Shown one piece after another: positions 55,731-63,346 of a DNA stretch of 64,000 bases. Both the position numbers and the translations under genes were made by a program. Source of the DNA: Minwuia sp048007105 (GTDB taxonomy: Bacteria; Pseudomonadota; Alphaproteobacteria; Minwuiales; Minwuiaceae); the NCBI RefSeq assembly GCF_048007105.1, contig NZ_CP180352.1, positions 2,418,001-2,482,000 on the forward strand, given 5' to 3'. The notes under the pieces are model-generated. The model was not told where the DNA came from. It saw only the letters and a program-made list of their open reading frames with translations, and ran no database searches. The stretch's first letter is position 1; every line of letters starts with the position of its first letter.

Positions 55731-56800
55731 AGTGACCGCACGATGCCGTCGAGCGTATGCGCCGCCTGATTGAGGCGGTGGCCGCGCTCGATCTGACGCC
55801 AGCTTCCGACCTTCAGCCGGTGGAGCTGCTGGCGGTCGTCCAGCAGGCGCCGCGTCAGGGCGGCGAAGGCCGCCGGGTCGCGCGGCGGCGCCAGCAATCC
55901 GTTGACTCGGTGGCGGATGATGTCGGCCACGCCGCCCTCGTCACCGGCGACCACGGGCAGGCCATGCGCCGTCGCTTCCAGCAGCGCCAGCCCATAGGCC
56001 TCGTTTACCGCCGGCCAGAGCAGCAGGTCGTGGCTGACATAGAGTCCCTTCAGCCGGCTTTCCGGCACGCGGCCCGTGAAACGGACGCGGCCCCCGAATT
56101 GGGCGAAGGTCTGCCGAACCCGGCGCTTCATGATGCCGTCGCCGACGATGGTCAGGGTCCAGGACCGGTTGCGCAGACGGCCGAGCGCGCTGGCGAGCAG
56201 GCGGTAGGATTCCATCTTGTCGCCCGGCCGCATCATGGCGACGGCCAGCAGCCGAAGCGGCCGGCTGCCATGGCCGAGCGAGGGGCGGGGGCGCGTGGGG
56301 ACGAATGGCTTCAGACTGTAGAGGCGTTCGGAGGGCACGACCTCCAGCAGGCCCCGCCGATCCCGGTCGGTCATGCAGACCAGCGCGTCCGCCTGCTGGA
56401 TCGCGACCAGCGCATCGGCGGCGAAATGGGCGTGCGGACCTTTCAGACGCTTCTCGGCATGGCTGGCCTCGGCCGCGACATAGGGGATGCCAAGTGCGCG
56501 TGCAACGTCCGGTCCGATCAGGTCCGGGGCCTTGTAGTAGAGGTGATAGGTGAACCAGAGATCGGGCGGATCGTTCAGCAGTTTCGCCGACAGCATGGAG
56601 GCTTCCTGCCGCGCAATCAGGCGGATGCGGTTCTGTTCGCCGGCGTCGCCCTTCGCTTCGCGCGTCCGGAGGCGGCTGGCTAGAAAGACATCGTGACCGG
56701 CCACCTTCAATGCCTGCATCAGCAACCGCGCCATCGTCCGGTCGCCGGACGGCGAGGGGTGATCCGGGGCCTTCAGAGGGGCATGGAAGGCGATGCGCAT
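55718..56800 (-). CDS. Glycosyltransferase family 4 protein (first of pair)
   Basis: 360 aa GT-B enzyme. The C-terminal donor site E-x7-E is in EAYGLALLEATAHGLPVVAG near residue 275; LLAVAMMRPGDKMESYRLL starts the C-terminal domain. The N-terminus MRIAFHAPLKAPDHPSPSGD is a typical G-x-G-type acceptor loop variant. ATG 56800 shares one base with the previous stop (TGATG). Confidence 0.88.
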   Translation of the reverse strand: MRIAFHAPLKAPDHPSPSGDRTMARLLMQALKVAGHDVFLASRLRTREAKGDAGEQNRIRLIARQEASMLSAKLLNDPPDLWFTYHLYYKAPDLIGPDVARALGIPYVAAEASHAEKRLKGPHAHFAADALVAIQQADALVCMTDRDRRGLLEVVPSERLYSLKPFVPTRPRPSLGHGSRPLRLLAVAMMRPGDKMESYRLLASALGRLRNRSWTLTIVGDGIMKRRVRQTFAQFGGRVRFTGRVPESRLKGLYVSHDLLLWPAVNEAYGLALLEATAHGLPVVAGDEGGVADIIRHRVNGLLAPPRDPAAFAALTRRLLDDRQQLHRLKVGSWRQIERGHRLNQAAHTLDGIVRSLCES

Positions 56801-58002
56801 CAGGCGGCCTGCAGCCCGAAGCGCTCGGCGAGCCGGCCGATGCAGGCGTCGAGATCGAAGTCGCGCCGGACGGTGATCTCGCCTTCGGCGCCCATGCGGC
56901 GGGCAAGGTCCGGATCGTCCAGCAGGCGGGTCAGCACCGCGGCCATGGCTGTCGGGTCCTTTGGCGGGACCAGCAGGCCGGTTTCGCCATCCCTGATCAG
57001 TTCCGGGATGGCGGAGACTGCCGTGGCGACCACGGGCAGGCGTTGGGATTGCGCCTCGACGATGACATTGGGCAGGCCGTCGCGGTCGCCATCATCGGTG
57101 ATGCGGCTGGCCAGCGCGAAGATGTCGGCCTCGCGATAGGCCTGCAGAACGGCCTCCTGCGGCTGCGCCCCGCGCCATTCGATCCGGTCGGCAAGGCCCA
57201 GCTCCGCTGCCTGCGTCTTCAGATCATCGACAAGCCCGCCGCCGCCGATATGGATGAAACGGAAGGGCCGCTCGATCAGCGCAAGCGCCGCCAGCAGGTC
57301 GTCATACCCTTTCTTGGGGACGGCCCTGCCGACGGACACGATGACAGGTACATCGTTCGCGGCATTCGCACCGGGGACCGGGAAGCGGCTGAGATCGAGA
57401 CCGTGATAGACGCATTCGACCCGGTCCGCCGGCGCCAGTGATGCGAGATGCTCGGCATTGGCGCGGGTGCAGGTGACAGCCCAGGCGCAGTCCTCGAGCT
57501 TTTCCCGTTTCTCCCAGTCCGGGCTGGTCCAGATGTCCTTGGCATGGGCGGAGACCGACCAGGGCAGGCCGCGGAGCATCGCCGCGTAACGCGTCACCGA
57601 GGCTGGCGTGTGCAGGAAATGCGCGTGCAGCCACGTGATAGCCGGATCGAGCTCCGCCGCCAGCACGAAGGCCTGTCCCAGCCGGCGGACCCTGTTGGTC
57701 GTCGCATCGCGGGCGAAATCCCTTTCCCAGAGCGCCAGCAAATCGCCGTAGCCGGACATGCTGCGGCATGCGGCGATGGCCGCCTTCACGCGGTCGGGTT
57801 CGTCCTTCAGATATTCGGGCAGGTAGTGGACCGGCGCCTCGATCTCCCGATGGACCGGATGGACCGATGTGTCGGTCGGATGACGGAGCGAATAAAGTGT
57901 GATCGGCAGGCCGCGCTGTTCCAGCGCCCGGATTTCCTGCGCGATGAAGGTCTCCGACAGGCGCGGGTAGCCCTTGAGCACGAAGCCGATGCGGTCCCCC
58001 AT
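56800..58002 (-). CDS. Glycosyltransferase family 4 protein (second of pair)
   Basis: 400 aa GT-B enzyme. GFVLKGYPRLSETFIAQEIRAL is the typical start of exopolysaccharide glycosyltransferases of this group. VISVGRAVPKKGYDDLLAALALI opens the C-terminal domain, and the donor-site E-x7-E segment is RDGLPNVIVEAQSQRLPVVA. The neighbouring GT4 gene is a separate subgroup, so this is not a recent tandem copy. Confidence 0.9.
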   Translation of the reverse strand: MGDRIGFVLKGYPRLSETFIAQEIRALEQRGLPITLYSLRHPTDTSVHPVHREIEAPVHYLPEYLKDEPDRVKAAIAACRSMSGYGDLLALWERDFARDATTNRVRRLGQAFVLAAELDPAITWLHAHFLHTPASVTRYAAMLRGLPWSVSAHAKDIWTSPDWEKREKLEDCAWAVTCTRANAEHLASLAPADRVECVYHGLDLSRFPVPGANAANDVPVIVSVGRAVPKKGYDDLLAALALIERPFRFIHIGGGGLVDDLKTQAAELGLADRIEWRGAQPQEAVLQAYREADIFALASRITDDGDRDGLPNVIVEAQSQRLPVVATAVSAIPELIRDGETGLLVPPKDPTAMAAVLTRLLDDPDLARRMGAEGEITVRRDFDLDACIGRLAERFGLQAA

Positions 58003-58015
58003 CGCCCCGGCCGCC

Positions 58016-58798
58016 TCAGCCGGGCTTCACCGCGATCCTCGCCGCGGTGTCGATCCGATGCATGAAGGGCCGGCCGCCCTGCTCGTCGAAATACTGGTCG
58101 GTGGCCTGCCGCGCGCCTTCATAGGCGCCGTAGTCGTCGATGATCAGGAAGCCGCCCGGCACCAGAGCCGGGTAGAGATGCGTCAGCTCGTGGTAGGTCG
58201 AGCGGTACCAGTCCGTGTCCAGCCGCAACATGGCGATCTGACCGGGCATCGCGGCGGGTATGGTCTCCTCGACAGTGCCTTCGATGTAGCCGACCAGGTC
58301 TGCCGGATAACCGGTCGCGCCCAAGTTCCGCTTCACCTCGTCGAGCGGCGCGTAGGCCCATTCGTTGTGGTCGTCCTTCTGCTGCATCTCCCAGCGCTTG
58401 ATGGTGTCGCTGCCGTCGCGCTGACGAACGTCGATTTCCTCCGGCTTCACCATCCCGGCATAGGTGTCGTAGAGCCAGATCTTCCGGTCGGTGACGCCGA
58501 AATGTTTCAGGGTCAGCGCCATGGTCATGGCGCTGCCGCCGCGCCAGACGCCGCATTCGACGAAATCGCCTGGGATGTCCTGCTGGATCACGTGGCGCGT
58601 GGCGTTGAACAGCGCATAGACGCAGTCCGGGGTGGTCATGGTGTAGTCGCCGACCTGCTCGAAGATGTCGGCGAATTCGGGTTCGACGTCCCTGGGCAGC
58701 TTGATCTGGCGGTTGCGCAGCGCGTGCTGGGGCAGCTTGCGGAAGGTGAAGTCGTATCCGAACCGCAGCGCCAGCTTCTTCAGCGGCTGTTTCGCCAT
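58016..58798 (-). CDS. TylF/MycF-type O-methyltransferase
   Basis: 260 aa, macrocin-O-methyltransferase family. VPGDFVECGVWRGGSAMTMAL-type SAM motif is present (GDFVECGVWRGGSAM near residue 75), and the metal-binding LRLDTDWYRSTYHEL and GGFLIIDDYGAYEGARQA are family signatures. These enzymes methylate sugar hydroxyls, fitting the glycosyltransferases downstream. ATG 58798 shares one base with the phyH stop (TGATG). Confidence 0.88.
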   Translation of the reverse strand: MAKQPLKKLALRFGYDFTFRKLPQHALRNRQIKLPRDVEPEFADIFEQVGDYTMTTPDCVYALFNATRHVIQQDIPGDFVECGVWRGGSAMTMALTLKHFGVTDRKIWLYDTYAGMVKPEEIDVRQRDGSDTIKRWEMQQKDDHNEWAYAPLDEVKRNLGATGYPADLVGYIEGTVEETIPAAMPGQIAMLRLDTDWYRSTYHELTHLYPALVPGGFLIIDDYGAYEGARQATDQYFDEQGGRPFMHRIDTAARIAVKPG

Positions 58799-59541
58799 CA
58801 GGCGGCGGCCGCCGGGTCGCGTCCCAGGCGCTCCGCCTGCGCCTTGCGATAGGGCTGGGGCAGGTTCAGTTCCGTGCCCTTGTTGCGGAAGTGGAAGCCG
58901 AGGCTGATCCGCGGTTCGTCCGTCCGGTTGTGGAAGGAGCCGTGCACTGTATAGGTGTTTGCGATGACGGCGTCGCCGGGCTCCAGGATCATCGGCACCG
59001 GATCGCGGAAGGCGCTCATCTCGCATTCCAGGTTCTGCAGCCCGAATTCGTCGGTCGCGACCCAGTGATACATGCGGCCCAGCTTGTGTGTGCCCGGCAC
59101 GAACCAGATGCAGCCATTGTCCTCGTTGGTCGCCGTCATCGGCACGAACAGGCAGCAGACCCGGCTGTCGGACAGGCCCCAGTAGACACCGTCCTGGTGC
59201 CAGTGCTTGGTCCGGACCTCATTCGGCAGCTTGGTGAAGGCGAAGCTCTGCAGCAGCTCCGACGGGCCGTTGAAGCGTTCGACGGTGCCCTTCACGATGT
59301 CGGAATTGAGCATCCGGTCGACCGCGGCCGACTTGGAATTGATGTCCTTCTGGGAACGGTGGTTCTTCGAGACCAGTGTCTCGACGTCGCCGCGGATGGC
59401 GTCCAGCGTCTCCGCCGGCACGTGGCCGCGAAGGATCGCGAAGCCGTTCGCGTTGAAGAACTCCGCGGTCTCCGCATCGAGGCCGGGGCCGGGTTTCGCA
59501 GGCTGGAACGCCTGCGGTTCGATGAAGTCGTCGATAGCCAT
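58798..59541 (-). CDS. Phytanoyl-CoA dioxygenase (PhyH) family protein
   Basis: 247 aa Fe(II)/2-oxoglutarate oxygenase. The iron-binding H-x-D is in KHWHQDGVYWGLSDSR near residue 120, the distal His in NTYTVHGSFHNRTDEPRISL near 205, followed by the 2-OG-binding Arg. Small-molecule hydroxylation is expected. First gene of the array. No Shine-Dalgarno is visible, and a promoter element ends six bases before the ATG, suggesting a leaderless message. Confidence 0.88.
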   Translation of the reverse strand: MAIDDFIEPQAFQPAKPGPGLDAETAEFFNANGFAILRGHVPAETLDAIRGDVETLVSKNHRSQKDINSKSAAVDRMLNSDIVKGTVERFNGPSELLQSFAFTKLPNEVRTKHWHQDGVYWGLSDSRVCCLFVPMTATNEDNGCIWFVPGTHKLGRMYHWVATDEFGLQNLECEMSAFRDPVPMILEPGDAVIANTYTVHGSFHNRTDEPRISLGFHFRNKGTELNLPQPYRKAQAERLGRDPAAAA

Positions 59542-59547
59542 GCCCGC

Positions 59548-59576
59548 TATCTAGTCCTTTTGGTGCGGGGCGAAAA
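59548..59576 (-). promoter_or_regulatory. Possible leaderless promoter of the 16-gene array
   Basis: On the minus strand TAGATA (59553-59548) lies 17 bases after TTTTCG (a poor -35) and six bases before the phyH ATG, so transcription would begin at or next to the start codon. The -35 match is weak. Confidence 0.3.
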
Positions 59577-59629
59577 CCACCCATGCATGGCGTTTGTGCA
59601 AATAGCGGCGAATAGGTGCAAATCGGGGC

Positions 59630-59658
59630 TTGCAACAGGGGGACCGTGCCGCTAGATA
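59630..59658 (+). promoter_or_regulatory. Sigma70 promoter of tRNA-Leu genes
   Basis: TTGCAA (59630-59635), 17-base spacer, TAGATA (59653-59658). Start near 59665, 16 bases before the mature 5' end of the first tRNA. The best sigma70 match seen in the window. Confidence 0.65.
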
Positions 59659-59680
59659 CCGCGGCTCGACGTTCGCACCG

Positions 59681-59767
59681 GCCCAGGTGGCGGAATTGGT
59701 AGACGCGCTAGCTTCAGGTGCTAGTTCGGGTATCCGAGTGGAGGTTCGAGTCCTCTCCTGGGCACCA
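59681..59767 (+). tRNA. tRNA-Leu (CAG)
   Basis: 87 nt including encoded CCA. Acceptor arms GCCCAGG and CCTGGGC pair; the anticodon loop TTCAGGT between GCTAG/CTAGT-type arms gives anticodon CAG. A long variable arm (class II) and the T arm GAGGTTCGAGTCCTC are present. Confidence 0.93.
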
Positions 59768-59819
59768 TTCTCGGGAAGACGAACGATCGAAGGGGCCGCA
59801 GACCTGAAGCGGACCCGAT

Positions 59820-59907
59820 GCCCAGGTGGCGGAATTGGTAGACGCGCCAGCTTGAGGGGCTGGTTCTGAAATTCGGAGTGGAGGTTCGAGTCCTCTCCTG
59901 GGCACCA
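59820..59907 (+). tRNA. tRNA-Leu (GAG)
   Basis: 88 nt including CCA. Same acceptor, D and T arms as the first gene; the anticodon loop TTGAGGG between CCAGC and GCTGG gives GAG. The variable arm differs. Only 52 bases separate the two genes, so they are probably one transcript and arose by tandem duplication. Confidence 0.93.
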
Positions 59908-59994
59908 CCCCCCTCACGCGATCTTCCGGCAACCGGTATTCCTGCAATTGAATCCGCTGGCGTTATCCGCGCCGCTCAGGCATGAGCCTTCGGT

Positions 59995-60639
59995 ATGAGC
60001 TGGTCCAAGAAGTCCAGATCCCGGAAAGGCTATCATCACGGCAACCTGCGCGAGGCGCTGGTGGACGCGGCGCTGAGCCTGATTTCCGAGAAGGGTCTGG
60101 GCGGATTCAGCTTCGCCGAGGCCGCCCGCGCCGCCGGCGTCAGCCCGGCCGCGCCCTACCGCCATTTCCGCGACCGTGACGCCCTGCTGGCCGATGTGGC
60201 CCAGCGCGGCTTCGAGGCGCTGGCGGAACGTCTGGATGAGGCCTGGGACGACGGCCGGCCCGAACCGGTGAAGGCCTTCGATGCGCTGGGGCGGGCCTAT
60301 CTCGACTTCGCGCGGGAGGAACCGGCCTATTACGTGGCCATGTTCGAATCCCAATTGGCGCCTGCCGACTATCCGGAGATGAACCGCGCCGGCGATGCCG
60401 CCTTCGGCGTGCTGCGCCGGGCCGCCGAGGCCGTCGCTGCGACCATGCCGGAAGGACGCCGCCCGCCCGCCATGATGGTCGCGCTGCACATGTGGTCCAT
60501 GGCCCACGGTATCGCGTCCCTGTTCGGGCGCGGCGATCCCGGACGCCGGCCTTTGCCCATGTCGGCCGAGGCGCTGCTGGAAGCGGCGACACTGGTCTAT
60601 TTCCAGGGCTTGCGCGACGACGGTCGCGGGCCGACATGA
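59995..60639 (+). CDS. TetR/AcrR family transcriptional regulator
   Basis: 214 aa. The N-terminal HTH reads GNLREALVDAALSLISEKGLGGFSFAEAAR then AAGVSPAAPYRHFRDRDALLADVA (about residues 16-70). The C-terminal domain has the WSMAHGIASLFG ligand-domain segment common in TetR_C_WHG-type members. The inducer is unknown. Possible target: the palindrome at 60731 upstream of the next gene, 92 bases downstream. Confidence 0.9.
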   Translation: MSWSKKSRSRKGYHHGNLREALVDAALSLISEKGLGGFSFAEAARAAGVSPAAPYRHFRDRDALLADVAQRGFEALAERLDEAWDDGRPEPVKAFDALGRAYLDFAREEPAYYVAMFESQLAPADYPEMNRAGDAAFGVLRRAAEAVAATMPEGRRPPAMMVALHMWSMAHGIASLFGRGDPGRRPLPMSAEALLEAATLVYFQGLRDDGRGPT

Positions 60640-60730
60640 GCCTTGAAGGCCGCGTGTTCCGCGCCGTTACGATTTGTTGCCTTCCCCCGTTCGAAAACGC
60701 TTGAAACCCCCGCCGCTTCCAGCCATCTAT

Positions 60731-60751
60731 GTTAATGTTGATAACATTAAC
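60731..60751. promoter_or_regulatory. Perfect palindrome upstream of DUF2852 gene
   Basis: Arms GTTAATGTT (60731-60739) and AACATTAAC (60743-60751) separated by GAT. The AT-rich composition stands out from the GC-rich surroundings. It ends 11 bases before the DUF2852 ATG, so a bound protein would block transcription or initiation. Confidence 0.6.
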
Positions 60752-60762
60752 TTGGGGCCGTG

Positions 60763-61176
60763 ATGGAACTAGCAGCCAAAATCGACGACTACGGCAAGCC
60801 CGCGTGGATTGGCCTGATGGTCGTCTCCTTCATCGTCTTCTGGCCGGTTGGCCTGGCGGTGCTGGCCTATCTGATCTGGAGTGGAAGAATGGGATGTTCG
60901 AAGCGCGACTTCGGTCGCTGGTACAATCGTGAAGAAGGCCGCCGCAACCGGGGCTTCCGGCGCGGCAAGCACCGCTCCAGCGGCAACACCGCCTTCGACG
61001 AGTACCGCGAGGACATGATCCGGCGGCTGGAGGAGGAACAGGACGAGTTCCACGACTTCCTCGACCGCCTGCGCCGGGCCAAGGACAAGGCCGAGTTCGA
61101 CCAGTTCATGGCGGACCGCCAGTCCCGCAAGGGCTCGGACAATGGCGACGCGGAGGCCGCGCCGGGCGCTGCCTGA
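60763..61176 (+). CDS. DUF2852 domain-containing protein
   Basis: 137 aa alphaproteobacterial family of unknown function. One membrane segment (WIGLMVVSFIVFWPVGLAVLAYLIW, about 16-40), then a basic stretch (RRNRGFRRGKHRSSG), then a charged helix (FDEYREDMIRRLEEEQDEFHDFLDRLRRAKDKAEF) that likely faces the cytoplasm as a coiled coil. ATG 60763 chosen over GTG 60760. A perfect palindrome just upstream suggests tight control. Confidence 0.85.
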   Translation: MELAAKIDDYGKPAWIGLMVVSFIVFWPVGLAVLAYLIWSGRMGCSKRDFGRWYNREEGRRNRGFRRGKHRSSGNTAFDEYREDMIRRLEEEQDEFHDFLDRLRRAKDKAEFDQFMADRQSRKGSDNGDAEAAPGAA

Positions 61177-61200
61177 CCGCGGACCGAATTTGCACCTCAG

Positions 61201-61236
61201 GGGACGGCCGCCGGATCGGCGCCGTCCCTTTCCGTT
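61201..61236. terminator. Intrinsic terminator between DUF2852 and DMT genes
   Basis: GGGACGGC (61201-61208) pairs with GCCGTCCC (61221-61228), followed by TTTCCGTTT. It lies between two convergent genes; the T-rich side serves the plus-strand DUF2852 transcript. Confidence 0.65.
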
Positions 61237-61246
61237 TGCGGGCAGC

Positions 61247-62119
61247 TCAGGTGACTGGCAGCGGCGGCTTGCGCGCCGGCAGCAGCGCCAGCGCCAGTCC
61301 GGCGAAGACCAGTACCCCGCCGGTGATCTGCATCGCCGACAGGGTCTCGCCCAGGATGATCGCTGACAACGCCACGGCGAAGACGGGCACCAGCAGGAAG
61401 AAGGGCGCCACCGCAGCCGACGAGTAGGCGACCAGCAGCCGGCCCCAGATCGCGAAGACGACGATGGTCGCCAGCACGCTGGAATAGGCCAGTGCGATGA
61501 TGGTGGGCCAGGTGATCGTGTCGATCAGGCCGGACACCGTGCCGTCACCCTCCAGCGCGTACGACAGCGCGAAAAGGGGCAGTGGCGGGACGGCCGTCAT
61601 CCAGACCGAGACGCGGAACATGTCGGTCTGGCCGAGCGATTTCATGATGTTGTTGCCGATTCCGCCGGACAGCGCCGCCAGCATGATCAGCAGAAGCGCC
61701 ACGGCCGATCCGGCCTGGCCGCGATCGACAGCCAGAACGGTGATGCCCGCGCCGGTGATCAGCAGCGCCAACAGCTGCCGGCGGTTCATCCGTTCGCCGA
61801 AGACCACCATAGAGATCAGGATGGTGAAGAAGGCCTGCACGTGCACCAGCACCGACGCCAGCGAAGCGCTCAGGCCCTGTGTCATGGCGATGAAGGTCAG
61901 GGCGAACAGCGCCGCACCCAGGAACAGCCCAAGCAGAAGCAGCTTCAGCACCGGGATCCGCGGCCGCGGCACGATCAGGATGAAGCAGGCAGCGCAGCTG
62001 AACCGCAGCGCCGTGAAGAACATCGGCGGCGTGTCCTGCAGGGCGAGAGCAGAGAACGGATAGGTCCCGCCCCAGATCAGGGCGGCGAGGACCGCCAAAA
62101 GGGCGTCGCGCCGGTTCAC
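61247..62119 (-). CDS. DMT superfamily (EamA) transporter
   Basis: 290 aa, ten helices in two EamA repeats (ALIWGGTYPFSALALQDTPP at the start, LIMLAALSGGIGNNIMKSLG opening the second, LGETLSAMQITGGVLVFAGL at the end). Inner-membrane exporter of unknown metabolite. It lies ten bases after the CoA-transferase gene on the same strand. Confidence 0.88.
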   Translation of the reverse strand: MNRRDALLAVLAALIWGGTYPFSALALQDTPPMFFTALRFSCAACFILIVPRPRIPVLKLLLLGLFLGAALFALTFIAMTQGLSASLASVLVHVQAFFTILISMVVFGERMNRRQLLALLITGAGITVLAVDRGQAGSAVALLLIMLAALSGGIGNNIMKSLGQTDMFRVSVWMTAVPPLPLFALSYALEGDGTVSGLIDTITWPTIIALAYSSVLATIVVFAIWGRLLVAYSSAAVAPFFLLVPVFAVALSAIILGETLSAMQITGGVLVFAGLALALLPARKPPLPVT

Positions 62120-62129
62120 GGGGTGTGGC

Positions 62130-63287
62130 TCAGAATACGCCGGCGTTCTTCATGGCGGCGATCTCGTCATCGCCGTAGCCGAGGCTCTTCAGTGTCTCGG
62201 CCGTGTGTTCGCCCATCTCGGCCCAGGTGAGTGTCGGCCCGCCGGGTTCGTCGGCGAACCTGATCGGCACGCCGATATGCTCCCAGCCGCGCTCGTCCTC
62301 GAAGATCATGCCGCGGTGGCGGACCTGCGGGTCGTCGCAGCCCTCGCGCAGCGAGTTCACCGGCGCGAAGGCCGCATCGACGCCGTCGAACCACTCGACC
62401 CATTCGGCCCGCGTCTTTGTCCTGAAGGTCTCCCGCAGGAAGGCCTTGGCCGGTTCCTGGGTCGGGCCGGGCGGCGGCTGGCACGCCTCGATCAGGTCGG
62501 GCCGGCCGAACTTCTTCATCACGTTCTCGGCGAAGTGCATTTCCGAGGCGCCCAGCACCACGAACTTGCCGTCCTTCGTCTCGTAGATGTCGTAGAAGGC
62601 GTAGCCGCCGCCGGTGCGCTCCTCCTTCGGCTTCGGCGGGCGCTTCTCGGCGAAGGTGGTGCCCATCAGGTTGGGCATGGCCGCGAAGAGCGAATCCATC
62701 ATGGCGAGGTCGATGTAGTCGCCCTTGCCGGTGGTCTGGCGGCGCAGCAGGGCCATCAGTACGCCGGACAGGCCCATCATCGACGAAAGCATGTCGGCAT
62801 TGGCGATACCGGGGATGGCGGGCTTGCCGTCCCGACCCTCGTTCAGCGACAGCGCGCCGGCCAGCGCCTCGGTCGCCAGATCGTGCGCCGGCTTCTTCAC
62901 ATAGGGGCCGTCCTGCCCGAAGGCGGAGATCGAGATGTAGACCAGCTTCGGGTTACGCTTGCTGACGGTCTCGTAGTCGCAGCCGAGCCGCTTGACGACG
63001 CCCGGCCGGAACGCTTCCACCATCACGTCGCAGGTCTCGACGAGACGCATCAGCGCCTCCTTGCCCTCGTCGGTCTTGAGGTTGAGCTGGACCGACTTCT
63101 TGCCGCGGTGGGTGTTGGCGAAATAGACCGTCATCCCGTCGCGCTTCTCGCCGATCTGCCGATTCGGCTCGCCCGAGAGCGGCTCCAGCTTGATCACCTC
63201 GGCGCCGTGGTCGGCCATCATCTGGGTCAGCAGCGGGCCGGGCAGGAACAGCGACAGGTCCAGGACGCGGATACCTTCGAGTTTCAT
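62130..63287 (-). CDS. CaiB/BaiF CoA transferase family protein (family III)
   Basis: 385 aa. GIRVLDLSLFLPGPLLTQMMADHGAEVIKLE opens the protein as in all family III CoA transferases. NLKTDEGKEALMRLVETCDVMVEAFRPGVVKRLG follows, and the conserved catalytic Asp region is HDLATEALAGALSL near 145. It moves CoA between an acyl-CoA and a free acid; substrate unknown. ATG 63287 has AGAGAGAA upstream. It lies 59 bases after the acyl-CoA dehydrogenase gene. Confidence 0.92.
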   Translation of the reverse strand: MKLEGIRVLDLSLFLPGPLLTQMMADHGAEVIKLEPLSGEPNRQIGEKRDGMTVYFANTHRGKKSVQLNLKTDEGKEALMRLVETCDVMVEAFRPGVVKRLGCDYETVSKRNPKLVYISISAFGQDGPYVKKPAHDLATEALAGALSLNEGRDGKPAIPGIANADMLSSMMGLSGVLMALLRRQTTGKGDYIDLAMMDSLFAAMPNLMGTTFAEKRPPKPKEERTGGGYAFYDIYETKDGKFVVLGASEMHFAENVMKKFGRPDLIEACQPPPGPTQEPAKAFLRETFRTKTRAEWVEWFDGVDAAFAPVNSLREGCDDPQVRHRGMIFEDERGWEHIGVPIRFADEPGGPTLTWAEMGEHTAETLKSLGYGDDEIAAMKNAGVF

Positions 63288-63346
63288 TCGGATTTCTCTC
63301 TTCTTGTCTGTCGTCCTCGGGTCAGATCCGGAGGCGGCAGATGGTG

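Noticed and set aside
59545..59680. Small gene upstream of the tRNAs
   Set aside because: Stops in all useful frames and a clear tRNA promoter; no coding signal seen.
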